Shown here piece by piece: positions 45,200 to 55,338 of a stretch of DNA of 64,000 nucleotides. Both the position numbers and the translations under genes were made by a program. Where the stretch lies: NCBI RefSeq assembly GCF_000619905.2, contig NZ_CP012371.1, forward strand, positions 2,728,001-2,792,000, written 5' to 3'. The number at the start of each line of letters is the position of its first letter. Position 1 is the first letter of the stretch. Source of the DNA: Nitrosospira briensis C-128 (GTDB lineage: Bacteria; Pseudomonadota; Gammaproteobacteria; Burkholderiales; Nitrosomonadaceae). The notes under the pieces are model-generated. The model made no database searches. It was not told the DNA's origin and saw only the letters and a program-made list of their open reading frames with translations.

Positions 45200-45973
45200 C
45201 TAAAGTCTCGCTATTGACATTTCCAGCGATGATGTTTCGCAGGTATGCTTTAGAGGCCCTAACCGGACGCTGCCGTAATTCGTGATCAATTCCCATATCT
45301 CACTATTGTTTACATAAATGGTTTCCAGCATTTTGATCAAGTCAATGATGTAGGGTCGACGTGGGCCGTGATAGTCTGTTAATGGTCCGATGGCATCAAA
45401 CTGCAGTCCATAGGGAGCTAACAATCTGTTCAATGAAGGATCCATTACCGAAAGACAGTGTGTGATATTGTGTTGAGCGGACATTTGTATGATGCCAACA
45501 ACAAGCGCCAGGATGGGATGAGGAAAGCGCCGTTTATTCCCTTCAACAAGCTCTCTTTGAGGTTTTTTCTCGCTGTCACCTCTGCGTTGGCGAAGCCGTC
45601 GCACGATAAGCAGGCGCGATATTTCGGCTGTATTACGTCGCGGTAACGCATCGACATCAATAAGTGCCGGATCAAATCGGGTATGCTGCTCGATGGGAAA
45701 TGGTTTTTCCACATTCACCGGATCAGGCAATATCAGACGTGCTGTTCCTACATAATCACCAGAGGAACGGTGCTGTAGAAGAATATGAGATGAATGGTCA
45801 TCATAGCTGTCGCGTTCGTACCCTTCCGGATAACAGGACACGTCAAAACCGGGAAGACGCTGCTCAATGCATAACACTTGATAGCGCAGGCGAAATACCT
45901 CACGTAGCAATTCCGGAGAATCGACATGGATAATTTCGAAATATTCGTTGAAAGCGGCCACGACGTCGTTCAT
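45200..45973 (-). CDS. PEP-CTERM/exosortase system-associated acyltransferase
   Basis: 257 residues of the GNAT/autoinducer-synthase-like family found with exosortase systems: FRLRYQVLCIEQRLPG, DDHSSHILLQHRSSGDYVGTARLILPDP, ALPRRNTAEISRLLIVRRLR and MDPSLNRLLAPYGLQFDAIGP. Its presence predicts an exosortase and exopolysaccharide genes elsewhere in the genome, which would fit the PEP-CTERM protein at 63.1 kb. The acyl donor and acceptor are unknown. It is a single gene here; neighbours upstream are non-coding. Confidence 0.85.
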   Translation of the reverse strand: MNDVVAAFNEYFEIIHVDSPELLREVFRLRYQVLCIEQRLPGFDVSCYPEGYERDSYDDHSSHILLQHRSSGDYVGTARLILPDPVNVEKPFPIEQHTRFDPALIDVDALPRRNTAEISRLLIVRRLRQRRGDSEKKPQRELVEGNKRRFPHPILALVVGIIQMSAQHNITHCLSVMDPSLNRLLAPYGLQFDAIGPLTDYHGPRRPYIIDLIKMLETIYVNNSEIWELITNYGSVRLGPLKHTCETSSLEMSIARL

Positions 45974-47280
45974 TTGGAAGGGCCCAGAAGTAACGTCACT
46001 CGCAATCCATTACTTATGGGATTTCTTCGCTGGTCAACTGACAGGAGAAGCCAGGTCAGCCCGCTCGAGTCCCGTTTGCTCGTCTTTCTGGCTGCCGATT
46101 TCATGATGAAGAAGCTTTTGCCAAAGGTTGGAAAGCAAGGGCCGGAATGTGCTTCCTGCGCAAATCGGTCCGCTTCGGGGGCGTCGCTTATCGATGAGTG
46201 TGGGGGAAATAAGCCATGCATATGCATATCGCTCATAAAGGATGGAAAAATTTTTGCCATGTGCGATAGACACTGATTTCGAGTGAGCCGCTATATAGTT
46301 AACGACGAAAATCTGCTTCACTTTATTCCAATGTGAATTGAAAGGAATAAGATTGCCCTTTTCCGTTTTCTCTCGCAGGGTTTCCTACGGCAAAAATTAG
46401 GCCTGTTTTGCAATCGTCATAAGAAAGACGCAGGATCTGGTTTTTAGTGGCATTGCGGCTGTCCTTTGACGATATGAAATAGTGGACGGAATATTCAGGA
46501 CAAGGAACTCGAGGAATGGTGCTTTGCGGCGCGCGGCGGCAAAATCGGGTTATGTCATCACCAATTGCAATTTCGCGCTAAGTCCGGCTATGAATATTCC
46601 GACAGGCTCCATTCGCTGGCTTTAGAGATTGAAGTCCGGTTAAAGCCCTGGATGGCATAGATTTTCTTCTGTTAAAGAGCCATGATTCGGCCATCTATTG
46701 AATGGCAAGTAAGTACGCTATGAGACAATGGATTGGCGTTCATGGATAGCTGTAAGATTTTACAGCTAGAAATTACTTGATCCGGCACAGTTCGGCTGAT
46801 AGAAGCCTGATCAACCCGCTTATCATAAGAAATACAGGGCCGATACAGGATACATACAAGAGAACTATTTCAAGACTGATGCATTTCTGTCACACTGCTG
46901 GTGTTTGCGAGTGGCGATTCACCGCTTGCAATGATTTCGTCAGACGACACAGTTCCGGCAAGTTCAGCGCTTGTTCGAGAAGTGGCGATACTCGCTGCTA
47001 TAATCAAGACCTCGGCATCGCCGTTTATTTAGCGTTTCTGTTTTTGAGTCAGAAGTAGCGTGCTTCCGAATGTCTTCCTTGTCTATTTCAACGTACCGCC
47101 CTTTGCCCTGTTTCCTGATATACGCCGCAATGAAATTCCTGACGGAAAAATGACGGAGCAGGCGGCAAATGGAGTGGATTGAATACCAATACCGCAATAG
47201 TTGAATCAAGTGAAGTGATAGGCGTAACATGCCTGATAGGCAATGAACACGCTGGAGAGAGGGTCTTGAAGAATATAACC
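45974..47280. other. Long gene-poor region
   Basis: 1.3 kb between the acyltransferase and tRNA-Leu without a supported intact gene. It contains a possible gene relic at 46478-46660 and a perfect 9-bp hairpin at 46747-46768 (TAGCTGTAA, loop GATT, TTACAGCTA). The open frames at 45926-46276 (plus) and 46034-46321 (minus) overlap each other and show no family features. Confidence 0.5.
46478..46660 (+). pseudogene. Possible relic of an unidentified gene
   Basis: An open frame of 60 codons with no start codon, ending at a TAG. The translation is rich in plausible secondary structure (DKELEEWCFAARGGKIG, then LHSLALEIEVRLKPW), unlike the surrounding DNA. It may be the 3' end of a decayed gene. I do not recognise the family. 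Confidence 0.25.
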
Positions 47281-47367
47281 TGGTGCCCAGAAGAGGACTC
47301 GAACCTCCACAGTGTTGCCACCGCTAGGACCTGAACCTAGTGCGTCTACCAATTCCGCCATCTGGGC
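47281..47367 (-). tRNA. tRNA-Leu (CAG)
   Basis: 87 bases on the minus strand including the encoded CCA. Acceptor GCCCAGA pairs with TCTGGGC. The anticodon stem CTAGG/CCTAG holds the loop TTCAGGT, anticodon CAG. A long variable arm, as expected for leucine, and the T-loop GGTTCGAGTCC are present. A weak promoter (TTGCGA, 18-base spacer, TATCGT, 47427-47398 on the minus strand) lies upstream in the mRNA leader region of rnr. Confidence 0.95.
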
Positions 47368-47447
47368 AATGCTCGCATCCTGTCCGGAGTGGGACTTACG
47401 ATACAGGGTGCGGGGCAGAGGTCGCAATTTTATAGGAAACCATTGCT

Positions 47448-49643
47448 TTGTCAATTAAGAAGAAACGCAAACTCCGCGATCTTGATCCTCATCTCGAACG
47501 CGAGAAGCTTCAATACGGTCATCCGCTGCCGAGCCGCGAATTCATGCTCCAGATTCTGGAAGAGCATGGCGTTCCCGTGAATGAGAAAGCATTGCAGAGC
47601 CTGCTGGAAATTACGGAAGAAGAAAACGAAATTTTCAGTCGCCGTGTTTCCGCGATGTTACGCGAGGGTCAGATTATGCGTAACCGGAAGGGCGATATCT
47701 GCGTGGTGGACAAGCTCGATCTTATCAAGGGGAGGATCCAGGGGCATGCGGATGGTTTCGGCTTCCTGGTACCCGACGATCGTAGTCCGGATCTGTTTTT
47801 GAGCGCCAAGGAAATGCACAAGGCGCTGCATGGCGATCGTGTGATGGTGCGCGAAATTGGGGTGGATAGGCGTGGACGCAGGGAAGGCACTATTGTGGAG
47901 GTGCTGGAGCGTGCCGTCACTCAACTGGTTGGCCGCTTGCACGCCGATCACGGAATTTTGTTCGTGGAGGCGGAGAACAGGCGCATCAGCCAGGATATTC
48001 TGATCCCGCCGGAAGAATCCATGAACGCCAGGGCGGGCCAGGTGGTGATGGTCGAAATCATCCAGCAGCCCAGCAAGAACGCGCAGCCCATCGGCCGCAT
48101 CGTCGAGATTCTGGGTGAGTATACCGCCCCCGGCATGGAGATCGAAATTGCTCTCCGGAAACACGATTTGCCCCATCAGTTTCCACCAGAAGTGGAAGCG
48201 CGTTCAGTCAGATTCCCCGATAGCGTGCTGGAAGCGGATCTGGCCGGTAGGGAGGATATTCGTCATTTACCGCTGGTGACGATAGATGGGGAAACCGCAC
48301 GCGATTTTGACGACGCGGTGTATTGCGAGCGCGACGGGAAAAGTTACAAGCTATATGTAGCCATTGCGGATGTCAGCCACTACGTTTGTCCCACGGATGC
48401 GCTCGATCGCGAGGCTTTGAATCGAGGCAACTCGGTTTATTTCCCGCGCCGCGTTATTCCGATGTTGCCGGAAGTGCTTTCAAACGGTCTATGTTCGCTT
48501 AACCCGCAGGTGGAGCGTTTGTGCATGGTATGCGAGATGAGCATTGATGCAGCGGGCGATTTTCAGGAGTATCGTTTTTATCCTGCGGTAATGTTTTCGC
48601 AGGCACGGTTGACCTATACCAAGGTAGCGGCGATGCTGGAAAATCCCAAGGGTGAGGATGCCCAGCAATACAAGAGCCTTCTCCCGCACATTCAGTTGCT
48701 CTACAAACTATTCAAGGTATTGTTCAAGGCACGAGGCAAGCGCGGCGCGATCGATTTTGAAACGATTGAAACCCAGATGATTTTCAACGATCAGGGAAAA
48801 ATCGAATGCATTCTTCCCGTGAAGCGTAACGATGCCCATCGGTTGATCGAAGAATGTATGCTGGCGGCGAACGTATGTGCCTCGGATTTCTTGCAGAAAC
48901 ATAAGCAACCCACGCTCTATCGTATCCACGAAGGCCCTACCCCGGAAAAACTGCTTGCCCTGCGTGATTTCCTCAAGGAATTCGGTGTGCAGCTAAGCGG
49001 CGGCGACGAGCCGAGCGCTAAAAATTACGCCAGGACGCTGACCAAGATCAAGGATAGGCCGGATGCACAGCTCTTGCAGACAGTGATGTTGCGATCCTTG
49101 CGCCAGGCGGTTTACAGCCCGGACAACATTGGCCATTTCGGGCTTGCATACGAGTCATATACCCATTTCACTTCACCTATCCGGCGCTATCCCGATCTGC
49201 TGGTGCATCGTGCAATCAAGACAGTATTGAATGGCGGAACGTATTCTCCCGGCGATTGGCATGAACTGGGTGTGCATTGCTCACAGACAGAGCGCCGTGC
49301 AGACGATGCCAGTCGCGATGTAGAGTTGTGGCTTAAATGCTATTACATGCAGGATAGAATAGGCGAGCGCTTTGAAGGCGTGATCAGCGGCGTAACCGGC
49401 TTTGGCCTTTTCGTGGCGCTGGATGGTATTTATGTGGAAGGGCTTGTGCATATTTCGGAATTGCCCAGCGACTATTTCCATTTCGATGCCGGCAAGCACA
49501 TGTTGCTGGGTGAGCGCAGCGGCAAGCGTTATCGCCTCGGCGACCGGCTCAGCGTCAAGCTGGTGCGAGTCGACCTGGAGTCGAGCAAGATCGATTTTGT
49601 CCTGGCCGGAGCCAGTTCGCGCGATACGGGAGATCAGAGTTAA
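47448..49643 (+). CDS. rnr: Ribonuclease R
   Basis: 731 residues. 3'-5' exoribonuclease that degrades structured RNA. An N-terminal helix-turn-helix-like part (YGHPLPSREFMLQILEEHG), cold-shock domains (GRIQGHADGFGFLVPDD), the RNB catalytic core with TIDGETARDFDDAVYCER and IADVSHYV, and a C-terminal S1 domain (GERFEGVISGVTGFGLFVALDGIYVEGLVHISELPSDYF). The likely start is a TTG, since family members begin SxKK...DPHLEREK and the first ATG would remove 32 residues. rlmB follows 97 bases later. Confidence 0.94.
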   Translation: MSIKKKRKLRDLDPHLEREKLQYGHPLPSREFMLQILEEHGVPVNEKALQSLLEITEEENEIFSRRVSAMLREGQIMRNRKGDICVVDKLDLIKGRIQGHADGFGFLVPDDRSPDLFLSAKEMHKALHGDRVMVREIGVDRRGRREGTIVEVLERAVTQLVGRLHADHGILFVEAENRRISQDILIPPEESMNARAGQVVMVEIIQQPSKNAQPIGRIVEILGEYTAPGMEIEIALRKHDLPHQFPPEVEARSVRFPDSVLEADLAGREDIRHLPLVTIDGETARDFDDAVYCERDGKSYKLYVAIADVSHYVCPTDALDREALNRGNSVYFPRRVIPMLPEVLSNGLCSLNPQVERLCMVCEMSIDAAGDFQEYRFYPAVMFSQARLTYTKVAAMLENPKGEDAQQYKSLLPHIQLLYKLFKVLFKARGKRGAIDFETIETQMIFNDQGKIECILPVKRNDAHRLIEECMLAANVCASDFLQKHKQPTLYRIHEGPTPEKLLALRDFLKEFGVQLSGGDEPSAKNYARTLTKIKDRPDAQLLQTVMLRSLRQAVYSPDNIGHFGLAYESYTHFTSPIRRYPDLLVHRAIKTVLNGGTYSPGDWHELGVHCSQTERRADDASRDVELWLKCYYMQDRIGERFEGVISGVTGFGLFVALDGIYVEGLVHISELPSDYFHFDAGKHMLLGERSGKRYRLGDRLSVKLVRVDLESSKIDFVLAGASSRDTGDQS

Positions 49644-49740
49644 CTCAGCGTTAACCCGGAGCGCAGGATAGATTGGGCTCCGATCAGCCGGAGTCGCTAC
49701 ATTCCTGACCCATCCACTTACTCAATTGACCTATTTATAG

Positions 49741-50526
49741 ATGTCCCATATACGCCTTATATTCGGCTTCCACGCTATTACCAGCCGGCTGCGGCAAAAT
49801 CCTGCCAGCATCAAGGAAATTTTTCTCGATGCCGAGCGCCGGGACCAGCGCGCGCGTGACTTGGCGAAGCTTGCCGAAACCCAGGAGGTCCGGTTGATCT
49901 CATGTGATAACACCAGGCTTGCGGCGATGGCCGGTGGTGCGCGCCATCAGGGCGTGGCGGCGAATATAGACGCCTCTCGCAGTTATGTGGATATAGACGA
50001 TGTGCTGGACACGCTGACTGAACCTGCGTTGCTTCTGGTGCTGGACGGCATACAGGACCCGCACAATCTGGGCGCCTGCCTGCGGGTGGCGGATGCCTTT
50101 GGCGTTCATGCCGTGATCGCGCCGAAGGACCGTGCCGTCGGGCTCACCGCCACGGTGCATAAGGTAGCGAGTGGTGCAGCCGATGCCGTGCCGTATGTTT
50201 CCGTGACTAATCTGGCTCGCACGTTGCGGGAGCTGAAACAGCGCGGTATATCGATAATCGGCGCAACGGCCGATTCGGACATCGATCTCAACTCTGTGAA
50301 GCTGGAGGGGCCTGTTGCCTGGGTGCTTGGCGCGGAAGGGAAAGGTATGCGCCGGCTGACGCGCGAGGTCTGTGATCGCCTTGTTGCCATCCCCATGCTG
50401 GGCAGCGTGGAAAGCCTCAACGTTTCTGTCAGCGCCGGCATATGCTTCTTCGAGACTCGCCGGCAGCGCGCTGCGCAGGAAGCCGCCGGGCGGCCCGCTA
50501 TAAAAGCCGCTGCCGCGCCTGCGTGA
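49741..50526 (+). CDS. rlmB: 23S rRNA (guanosine-2'-O-)-methyltransferase RlmB
   Basis: 261 residues, SpoU/TrmH family. Methylates the ribose of G2251 in 23S rRNA. N-terminal substrate-binding domain, then the trefoil-knot SAM domain with [23 protein letters not shown] (Asn/Arg catalytic motif), [17 protein letters not shown] and [18 protein letters not shown]. The rnr-rlmB order matches many proteobacteria. The start ATG at 49741 follows a T-rich stretch without a strong ribosome site. Confidence 0.95.
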   Translation: MSHIRLIFGFHAITSRLRQNPASIKEIFLDAERRDQRARDLAKLAETQEVRLISCDNTRLAAMAGGARHQGVAANIDASRSYVDIDDVLDTLTEPALLLVLDGIQDPHNLGACLRVADAFGVHAVIAPKDRAVGLTATVHKVASGAADAVPYVSVTNLARTLRELKQRGISIIGATADSDIDLNSVKLEGPVAWVLGAEGKGMRRLTREVCDRLVAIPMLGSVESLNVSVSAGICFFETRRQRAAQEAAGRPAIKAAAAPA

Positions 50527-50570
50527 GACTATCCGAGCTTCATTGATGCCTGTTTAAATGCCTTTGCCAA

Positions 50571-50599
50571 TTGATATTTCTTTCCCGGTTCAGTATAGT
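50571..50599 (+). promoter_or_regulatory. Promoter of the rpsF-priB-rpsR-rplI operon
   Basis: TTGATA at 50571-50576, a 17-base spacer and TATAGT at 50594-50599. The predicted start near 50606 gives a leader of about 60 bases to rpsF. Confidence 0.65.
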
Positions 50600-50666
50600 A
50601 CCCGGTTTTTCAACCCTTGCCTCACCGTGTTCGCATCGCGGGAGGCTCTATCCATGAGGAGATTGC

Positions 50667-51044
50667 ATGCGACATTACGAGATCGTTTTTATCGTCCATC
50701 CTGACCAGAGCGAGCAGGTTCCCGCGATGATCGAGCGTTACCGCGGAATCGTTACTGCGAGAAACGGACAGGTTCACCGCCTGGAAGATTGGGGGCGCCG
50801 CCAGCTCACCTACCTGATCCAGAAGGTTCACAAGGCGCATTACGTGCTGATGAACATTGAATGTGATCAGGAAACACTGGACGAACTGGATCATTCATTT
50901 AAATTCAACGACGCGATATTGCGGCATCTCACCACTAAAATGGGCGGGCCGGTAACGACGCCTTCGCCAATGATGCGCGAAGAAAAACCAAGGTCAGCCG
51001 CCCCCGCAGCGGAGGAGCTTAAAGAAACCACTCTCGCGACGTAG
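50667..51044 (+). CDS. rpsF: 30S ribosomal protein S6
   Basis: 125 residues. [25 protein letters not shown] at the N-terminus, [28 protein letters not shown] in the middle, and a less conserved Pro/Ala-rich tail. It sits in the 30S platform with S18. Ribosome site GAGGAGA before the ATG. First gene of a four-gene ribosomal operon with priB between rpsF and rpsR. Confidence 0.97.
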   Translation: MRHYEIVFIVHPDQSEQVPAMIERYRGIVTARNGQVHRLEDWGRRQLTYLIQKVHKAHYVLMNIECDQETLDELDHSFKFNDAILRHLTTKMGGPVTTPSPMMREEKPRSAAPAAEELKETTLAT

Positions 51045-51056
51045 GCCCGGCAATAA

Positions 51057-51353
51057 TTGAACTGCAACCAGACTGTAATTTGCGGAAAGATTATCGAAAT
51101 CGGTAGTTTGCGTTACACACCGGCGGGGGTGGCGGTGACGGAATTCAAGATTAGCCACGTCTCCCGCCAGATCGAAGCAGATAAGCCGCGCCAGGTGGAG
51201 TGCGAAATTTCGGCAGTGGCGCTAGCACAGATGGCTGAAGCCATTGCGGGCATAGCGCCCGATACGCTAGTGAAACTCGCGGGTTTTCTGGCAAAAAAAA
51301 GCCGGATGAGCTTGCAGCTGGTGCTGCATGTGAACAAAGTTGACCTTATTTAA
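51057..51353 (+). CDS. priB: Primosomal replication protein PriB
   Basis: 98 residues, single-stranded DNA-binding OB fold used in replication restart. Starts with a TTG ([35 protein letters not shown]), typical for this family position; no ATG lies in the right place. It is 12 bases after rpsF and followed by rpsR, a gene order seen in beta- and gammaproteobacteria. The C-terminal [11 protein letters not shown] closes the OB fold. Confidence 0.92.
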   Translation: MNCNQTVICGKIIEIGSLRYTPAGVAVTEFKISHVSRQIEADKPRQVECEISAVALAQMAEAIAGIAPDTLVKLAGFLAKKSRMSLQLVLHVNKVDLI

Positions 51354-51388
51354 ATTATTCAGGCCCTCATTTCAAGACAGGAAAAATC

Positions 51389-51673
51389 ATGGCTCGTTTT
51401 ATTTCAAGACGTAAAGATGGTAAAGACAAGGACAAGGACAAAAAGGCCAACCGCCCGTTGTTCAAGCGCAGGAAATTCTGCCGGTTTACCGCGGAAGGCA
51501 TTAAAACCGTGGATTATAAGGATGTCGAGTTATTGAAAGATTTCATCAATGAAAACGGCAGGATCATTCCGGCCCGCATTACCGGTACCAAGTCGCGTTA
51601 TCAGCGCCAGCTAAGTATTGCTATTGAGCGCGCGCGCTTTCTCGCGTTGCTTCCTTACACCGATTTGCACTGA
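51389..51673 (+). CDS. rpsR: 30S ribosomal protein S18
   Basis: 94 residues. The conserved core is [43 protein letters not shown], ending [25 protein letters not shown]. The N-terminal [12 protein letters not shown] stretch is a lineage-specific basic/acidic extension. Partner of S6 in the 30S platform. Confidence 0.97.
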   Translation: MARFISRRKDGKDKDKDKKANRPLFKRRKFCRFTAEGIKTVDYKDVELLKDFINENGRIIPARITGTKSRYQRQLSIAIERARFLALLPYTDLH

Positions 51674-51684
51674 GGAGCGACGAT

Positions 51685-52140
51685 ATGCAGATCATACTGA
51701 TGGAAAAGATTCTCAATCTCGGCCAGTTGGGTGACGTTGTCAAAGTCAAAAACGGGTATGCACGGAATTTCCTTATTCCGCAAGGCAAGGCAAAGCGGGC
51801 GACGCAGGCAGCCATTGCCGAGTTCGAGGTGAAGCGCGCGGAATTGGAAAAAACCCACGCGGACGTCCTAGCTGCTGCTCAGGCGCGTGCGGAAAAACTG
51901 GACGGATTAATGGTGCAGATTAGCCAGAAGGCCGGCGTTGACGGCAAACTGTTCGGTTCAGTTACCAATGCTGATATCGAGGAGGCATTGAAAGCCCAGG
52001 GCTTCGAGATTGAACGGGCAATGATACGCATGCCGCAAGGTTCATTGAAGCAGGTGGGAGACCATCCCGTCACGATTGCATTGCATAGTGAAGTACTGGC
52101 AAATATTGTTGTCTCCGTTTTGGGCGAAACTACTTCCTGA
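51685..52140 (+). CDS. rplI: 50S ribosomal protein L9
   Basis: 151 residues. The N-terminal domain [36 protein letters not shown] is followed by the long connecting helix and the C-terminal RNA-binding domain with [16 protein letters not shown] and [15 protein letters not shown]. Last gene of the operon; ribosome site GAGGAGCGA upstream. Confidence 0.97.
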   Translation: MQIILMEKILNLGQLGDVVKVKNGYARNFLIPQGKAKRATQAAIAEFEVKRAELEKTHADVLAAAQARAEKLDGLMVQISQKAGVDGKLFGSVTNADIEEALKAQGFEIERAMIRMPQGSLKQVGDHPVTIALHSEVLANIVVSVLGETTS

Positions 52141-52212
52141 AAGTACGCCCATCCGCGCCAGGGTACTCCTGCAGGATGGTTCTGAATACCCCTGAATGAT
52201 CCTTTGATTTCA

Positions 52213-52309
52213 AGTCCTGGTTGCCAACTCAGCGTTGACAACCAGGGACTCGACAGCGGATTCCTTCAGAGGTATCCCAAGGGCTGTTTATAGCCCTTTT
52301 CTCGTTTTT
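52213..52309 (+). terminator. Terminator region after rplI
   Basis: Two hairpins. The first pairs AGTCCTGGTTG with CAACCAGGGACT (52213-52250, one bulge). The second is a classical intrinsic terminator: AAGGGCT (52279-52285), loop GTTTAT, AGCCCTT (52292-52298) followed by TTCTCGTTTTT. It ends the ribosomal operon before dnaB. Confidence 0.8.
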
Positions 52310-52372
52310 CCGTATATCCATATCGTACGGATGGTAAAATCTTCCCCTTCCCCGTAACGCCACCCGGATCCC

Positions 52373-53761
52373 ATGGCTCAATTCCGCACCGCAGCCACCA
52401 ACGATCAGTTGCTTGAATCCTACAAAATGCCGCCACATTCGGTTGAGGCGGAGCAGTCTGTACTGGGCGGGTTGATGCTTGATAATTATGCCTGGGATAA
52501 GGTGGCTGACGTCATCACTGAAGAAGATTTTTACCGGCAGGACCATCGGCTCATTTATCGCCACATTTGCAAACTGGTGGAGCATAGCAAACCCGCGGAC
52601 GTGGTGACCGTCGCCGAGTCGCTTGAAATATCAGCTGAGCTGCAAAACGTAGGTGGATTGGCCTATGTAGGTGTGATCGTTCAAAATACGCCCTCCGCAG
52701 CCAATATTCGGCGTTATGCGGAAATCGTGCGCGAACGGGCAGTGATGCGCAGACTGGCTCAGGTCGGCTCGGAGATCTCGGACTCCGCGTATAGTCCCGC
52801 AGGGCGCTCCGCTGCGACCCTGCTGGATGAAGCTGAAGCCAAGGTGTTCGAGATTGCCGAGGCAGGGGCGCGGGGAAAGCAGGGTTTTATCGATATTCAA
52901 CCGCTCCTCAAGCAGGTCGTGGAGCGTATCGAGACACTTTACAATCAGGATAATCCCAGCGATGTGACCGGAATCGCTACCGGATTCCATGACCTCGATC
53001 AGAAGACTTCCGGCTTTCAACCGGGTGACCTGGTTATTGTCGCGGGTAGACCCTCCATGGGCAAAACCGCCTTTTCGCTCAACATTGCCGAGCATGTTTC
53101 GCTGGTACTGGAAAAACCCGTCGCCGTATTCAGTATGGAAATGGGGGGAGCGCAGCTGGCAATGCGCATGCTGGGCTCGGTAGGACGCCTGGATCAGCAC
53201 AAGGTTCGCACCGGCCGCTTGCAGGATGAGGATTGGTCCAAGCTGACGCATGCGCTGGGCAAGCTGAGCGAGGCGCCACTTTTCATCGATGAAAGCGCGG
53301 CACTGAATGCGCTGGAGGTTAGAGCGCGGGCGCGCCGGCTTCATCGCCAGCATGGTGAACTGGGATTAATCGTGGTCGATTATTTGCAGCTGATGTCCTC
53401 AGCCGGTCAAGGCGAGAATCGGGCCACTGAAATTTCCGAGATTTCCCGTTCGCTGAAGGCATTGGCAAAAGAATTGCAAGTACCTGTCGTCGCGCTGTCG
53501 CAATTGAACCGCAGCCTTGAGCAGCGCCCGAACAAGCGCCCCATCATGTCCGACCTGCGCGAATCCGGGGCCATTGAACAGGATGCGGACCTGATTCTTT
53601 TTATCTATCGGGATGAAGTCTATAACCCGGATACGCAAGACAAGGGAATCGCTGAAATCATCATAGGCAAGCAACGGAACGGCCCGATCGGCAAAGTCGA
53701 TCTCACCTTCCTTGGGGAATATACCCGGTTTGAGAGCTGCGCCAAATCCGGGCACTATTGA
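52373..53761 (+). CDS. dnaB: Replicative DNA helicase DnaB
   Basis: 462 residues. N-terminal hub domain (YKMPPHSVEAEQSVLGGLMLDNYAWDKVADVI), then the RecA-like motor with Walker A VAGRPSMGKTAFSLNIA, Walker B LIVVDYLQLM, H3 SRSLKALAKELQVPVVALSQLNRSLEQR and SDLRESGAIEQDADLILF. It unwinds DNA at the replication fork. Downstream of the ribosomal operon as in many proteobacteria. Confidence 0.96.
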   Translation: MAQFRTAATNDQLLESYKMPPHSVEAEQSVLGGLMLDNYAWDKVADVITEEDFYRQDHRLIYRHICKLVEHSKPADVVTVAESLEISAELQNVGGLAYVGVIVQNTPSAANIRRYAEIVRERAVMRRLAQVGSEISDSAYSPAGRSAATLLDEAEAKVFEIAEAGARGKQGFIDIQPLLKQVVERIETLYNQDNPSDVTGIATGFHDLDQKTSGFQPGDLVIVAGRPSMGKTAFSLNIAEHVSLVLEKPVAVFSMEMGGAQLAMRMLGSVGRLDQHKVRTGRLQDEDWSKLTHALGKLSEAPLFIDESAALNALEVRARARRLHRQHGELGLIVVDYLQLMSSAGQGENRATEISEISRSLKALAKELQVPVVALSQLNRSLEQRPNKRPIMSDLRESGAIEQDADLILFIYRDEVYNPDTQDKGIAEIIIGKQRNGPIGKVDLTFLGEYTRFESCAKSGHY

Positions 53762-53892
53762 GAGCCGCTGAATAACGTCTGCGGGCACGCCTGGATTTCA
53801 TTCAGAAACTGCATCGGTAATCCGAGGGGACACAGAGGTACAGGCTGGCTTATTCCGAGCCTTAATCAAGCCAAGCTATACATGCTTGCCAG

Positions 53893-55338
53893 TTACAAGA
53901 CCTCAGTCGCATAATCGGCCAACCTGGAACGTTCACCGCGCTGTAGCGTTACGTGGCCGCTGTGGCTCCATCCCTTGAATCGATCCACCACATAAGTCAA
54001 TCCCGAGCTTCCTTCGGACAAATAAGGTGTATCTATCTGGGCAATATTGCCCAGGCATACCACTTTGGTCGCCGGCCCGGCGCGGGTGATGAGCGTTTTC
54101 ATCTGCTTGGGCGTAAGATTCTGCGCCTCATCAATTATCAGAAACTTATTGATGAAGGTTCGCCCACGCATGAAGTTGAGCGACTTGATCTTGATGCGTG
54201 AGCGGATCAGATCGAGCGTGGCGGCGCGGCCCCATTCTCCCGTGCTGCTGTCCGTTTTGTTGAGGACATCCAAGTTATCTTCCAGCGCGCCCATCCACGG
54301 CGTCATCTTTTCTTCTTCGGTTCCCGGCAGAAAGCCGATATCCTCACCTACCGGCACCGTGACGCGCGTCATGATAATTTCAGAATAAACCTTGTGCTCG
54401 AGCGTCTGCATCAGGCCCGCGGCGAGTGTAAGCAAAGTCTTGCCCGTCCCCGCCTGCCCCAGTAGCGTGACAAAATCCACTTCCGGGTTCATCAGCAAAT
54501 TGAGCGCAAAATTTTGCTCACGATTGCGTGCGGTGATCCCCCACGTGTTATTTTTCTGGTGGGTGTAGTCCTTGAGCGTCTGCAGAACGGCGGTTTTGCC
54601 GCTGTGCTCGGTGACTTTGGCATAGAACGGTTTGTCATGCTCCAGATAAACGAACTGATTGACGATAAAGCTGGCGCATAGCGGGCCTTTGACGCGGTAA
54701 AACGTATGGCCGGATTGCTGCCACGATTCCATTTCCTTGCCGTGTTTGTCCCAGAAATCCGTGGGTAATTCCTGTATCCCGGAAAAGAGGAGATCGGTGT
54801 CTTCCAGGACCTTGTCGTTGAAGTAATCCTCTGCCGCCAACCCCAGCGCCCGCGCCTTGATACGCATGTTGATGTCTTTGGACACCAGCGCAACGCTACG
54901 ATCCGGATAGGTTTCGTGCAAAAATTTCACGACGCCGATGATCTGGTTATCGGCGCTGCCGCTGGCCAACCGCATGGGCAAAACGCTAGTGATCGCCTGC
55001 GTCTGGAGGAACAGTCGTCCGGTTGCGCTCTTGCTGCCGTGCGGCTGCAATGAAATACCTTGATCAATATCGGTTACCGCACTGCTGACGATCTCATCCA
55101 GAAAACGACTGGTCTGGCGCGCGTTACGCGCCACCTCCGACATTCCTTTCTTGTTATTGTCGAGCTCCTCAAGGATTACCATGGGGATATAAATATCGTG
55201 TTCCTGGAAACGGAACAGGCTGGTGGGATCATGCATCAGCACATTGCTGTCGAGTACGAACAACTTGGGGTTGGTTCGCAAACGGGTGATTTTGGTAACG
55301 GGAGAAACTGTAGATGAAGCCGGTTTTCTAGGACTCAT
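53893..55338 (-). CDS. PIN-PhoH family ATPase
   Basis: 481 residues. N-terminal PIN-like nuclease domain (FVLDSNVLMHDPTSLFRFQEHDIYIPMVILEELDNNKKG, DNQIIGVVKFL, ALVSKDINMRIKARALGL) and a C-terminal PhoH ATPase with Walker A LLGQAGTGKTLLTLAAG and FLIIDEAQNLTPKQMKTLITRAG. PhoH2-type proteins couple RNA cleavage to ATP hydrolysis. It overlaps the peroxiredoxin gene upstream by 11 bases. Confidence 0.93.
   Translation of the reverse strand: MSPRKPASSTVSPVTKITRLRTNPKLFVLDSNVLMHDPTSLFRFQEHDIYIPMVILEELDNNKKGMSEVARNARQTSRFLDEIVSSAVTDIDQGISLQPHGSKSATGRLFLQTQAITSVLPMRLASGSADNQIIGVVKFLHETYPDRSVALVSKDINMRIKARALGLAAEDYFNDKVLEDTDLLFSGIQELPTDFWDKHGKEMESWQQSGHTFYRVKGPLCASFIVNQFVYLEHDKPFYAKVTEHSGKTAVLQTLKDYTHQKNNTWGITARNREQNFALNLLMNPEVDFVTLLGQAGTGKTLLTLAAGLMQTLEHKVYSEIIMTRVTVPVGEDIGFLPGTEEEKMTPWMGALEDNLDVLNKTDSSTGEWGRAATLDLIRSRIKIKSLNFMRGRTFINKFLIIDEAQNLTPKQMKTLITRAGPATKVVCLGNIAQIDTPYLSEGSSGLTYVVDRFKGWSHSGHVTLQRGERSRLADYATEVL

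Noticed and set aside
46777-47058. 93-codon frame in the gene-poor gap
   Set aside because: No start signal or family likeness; composition like non-coding DNA.
52631-53353. 240-codon frame antisense to dnaB
   Set aside because: Shadow of dnaB.
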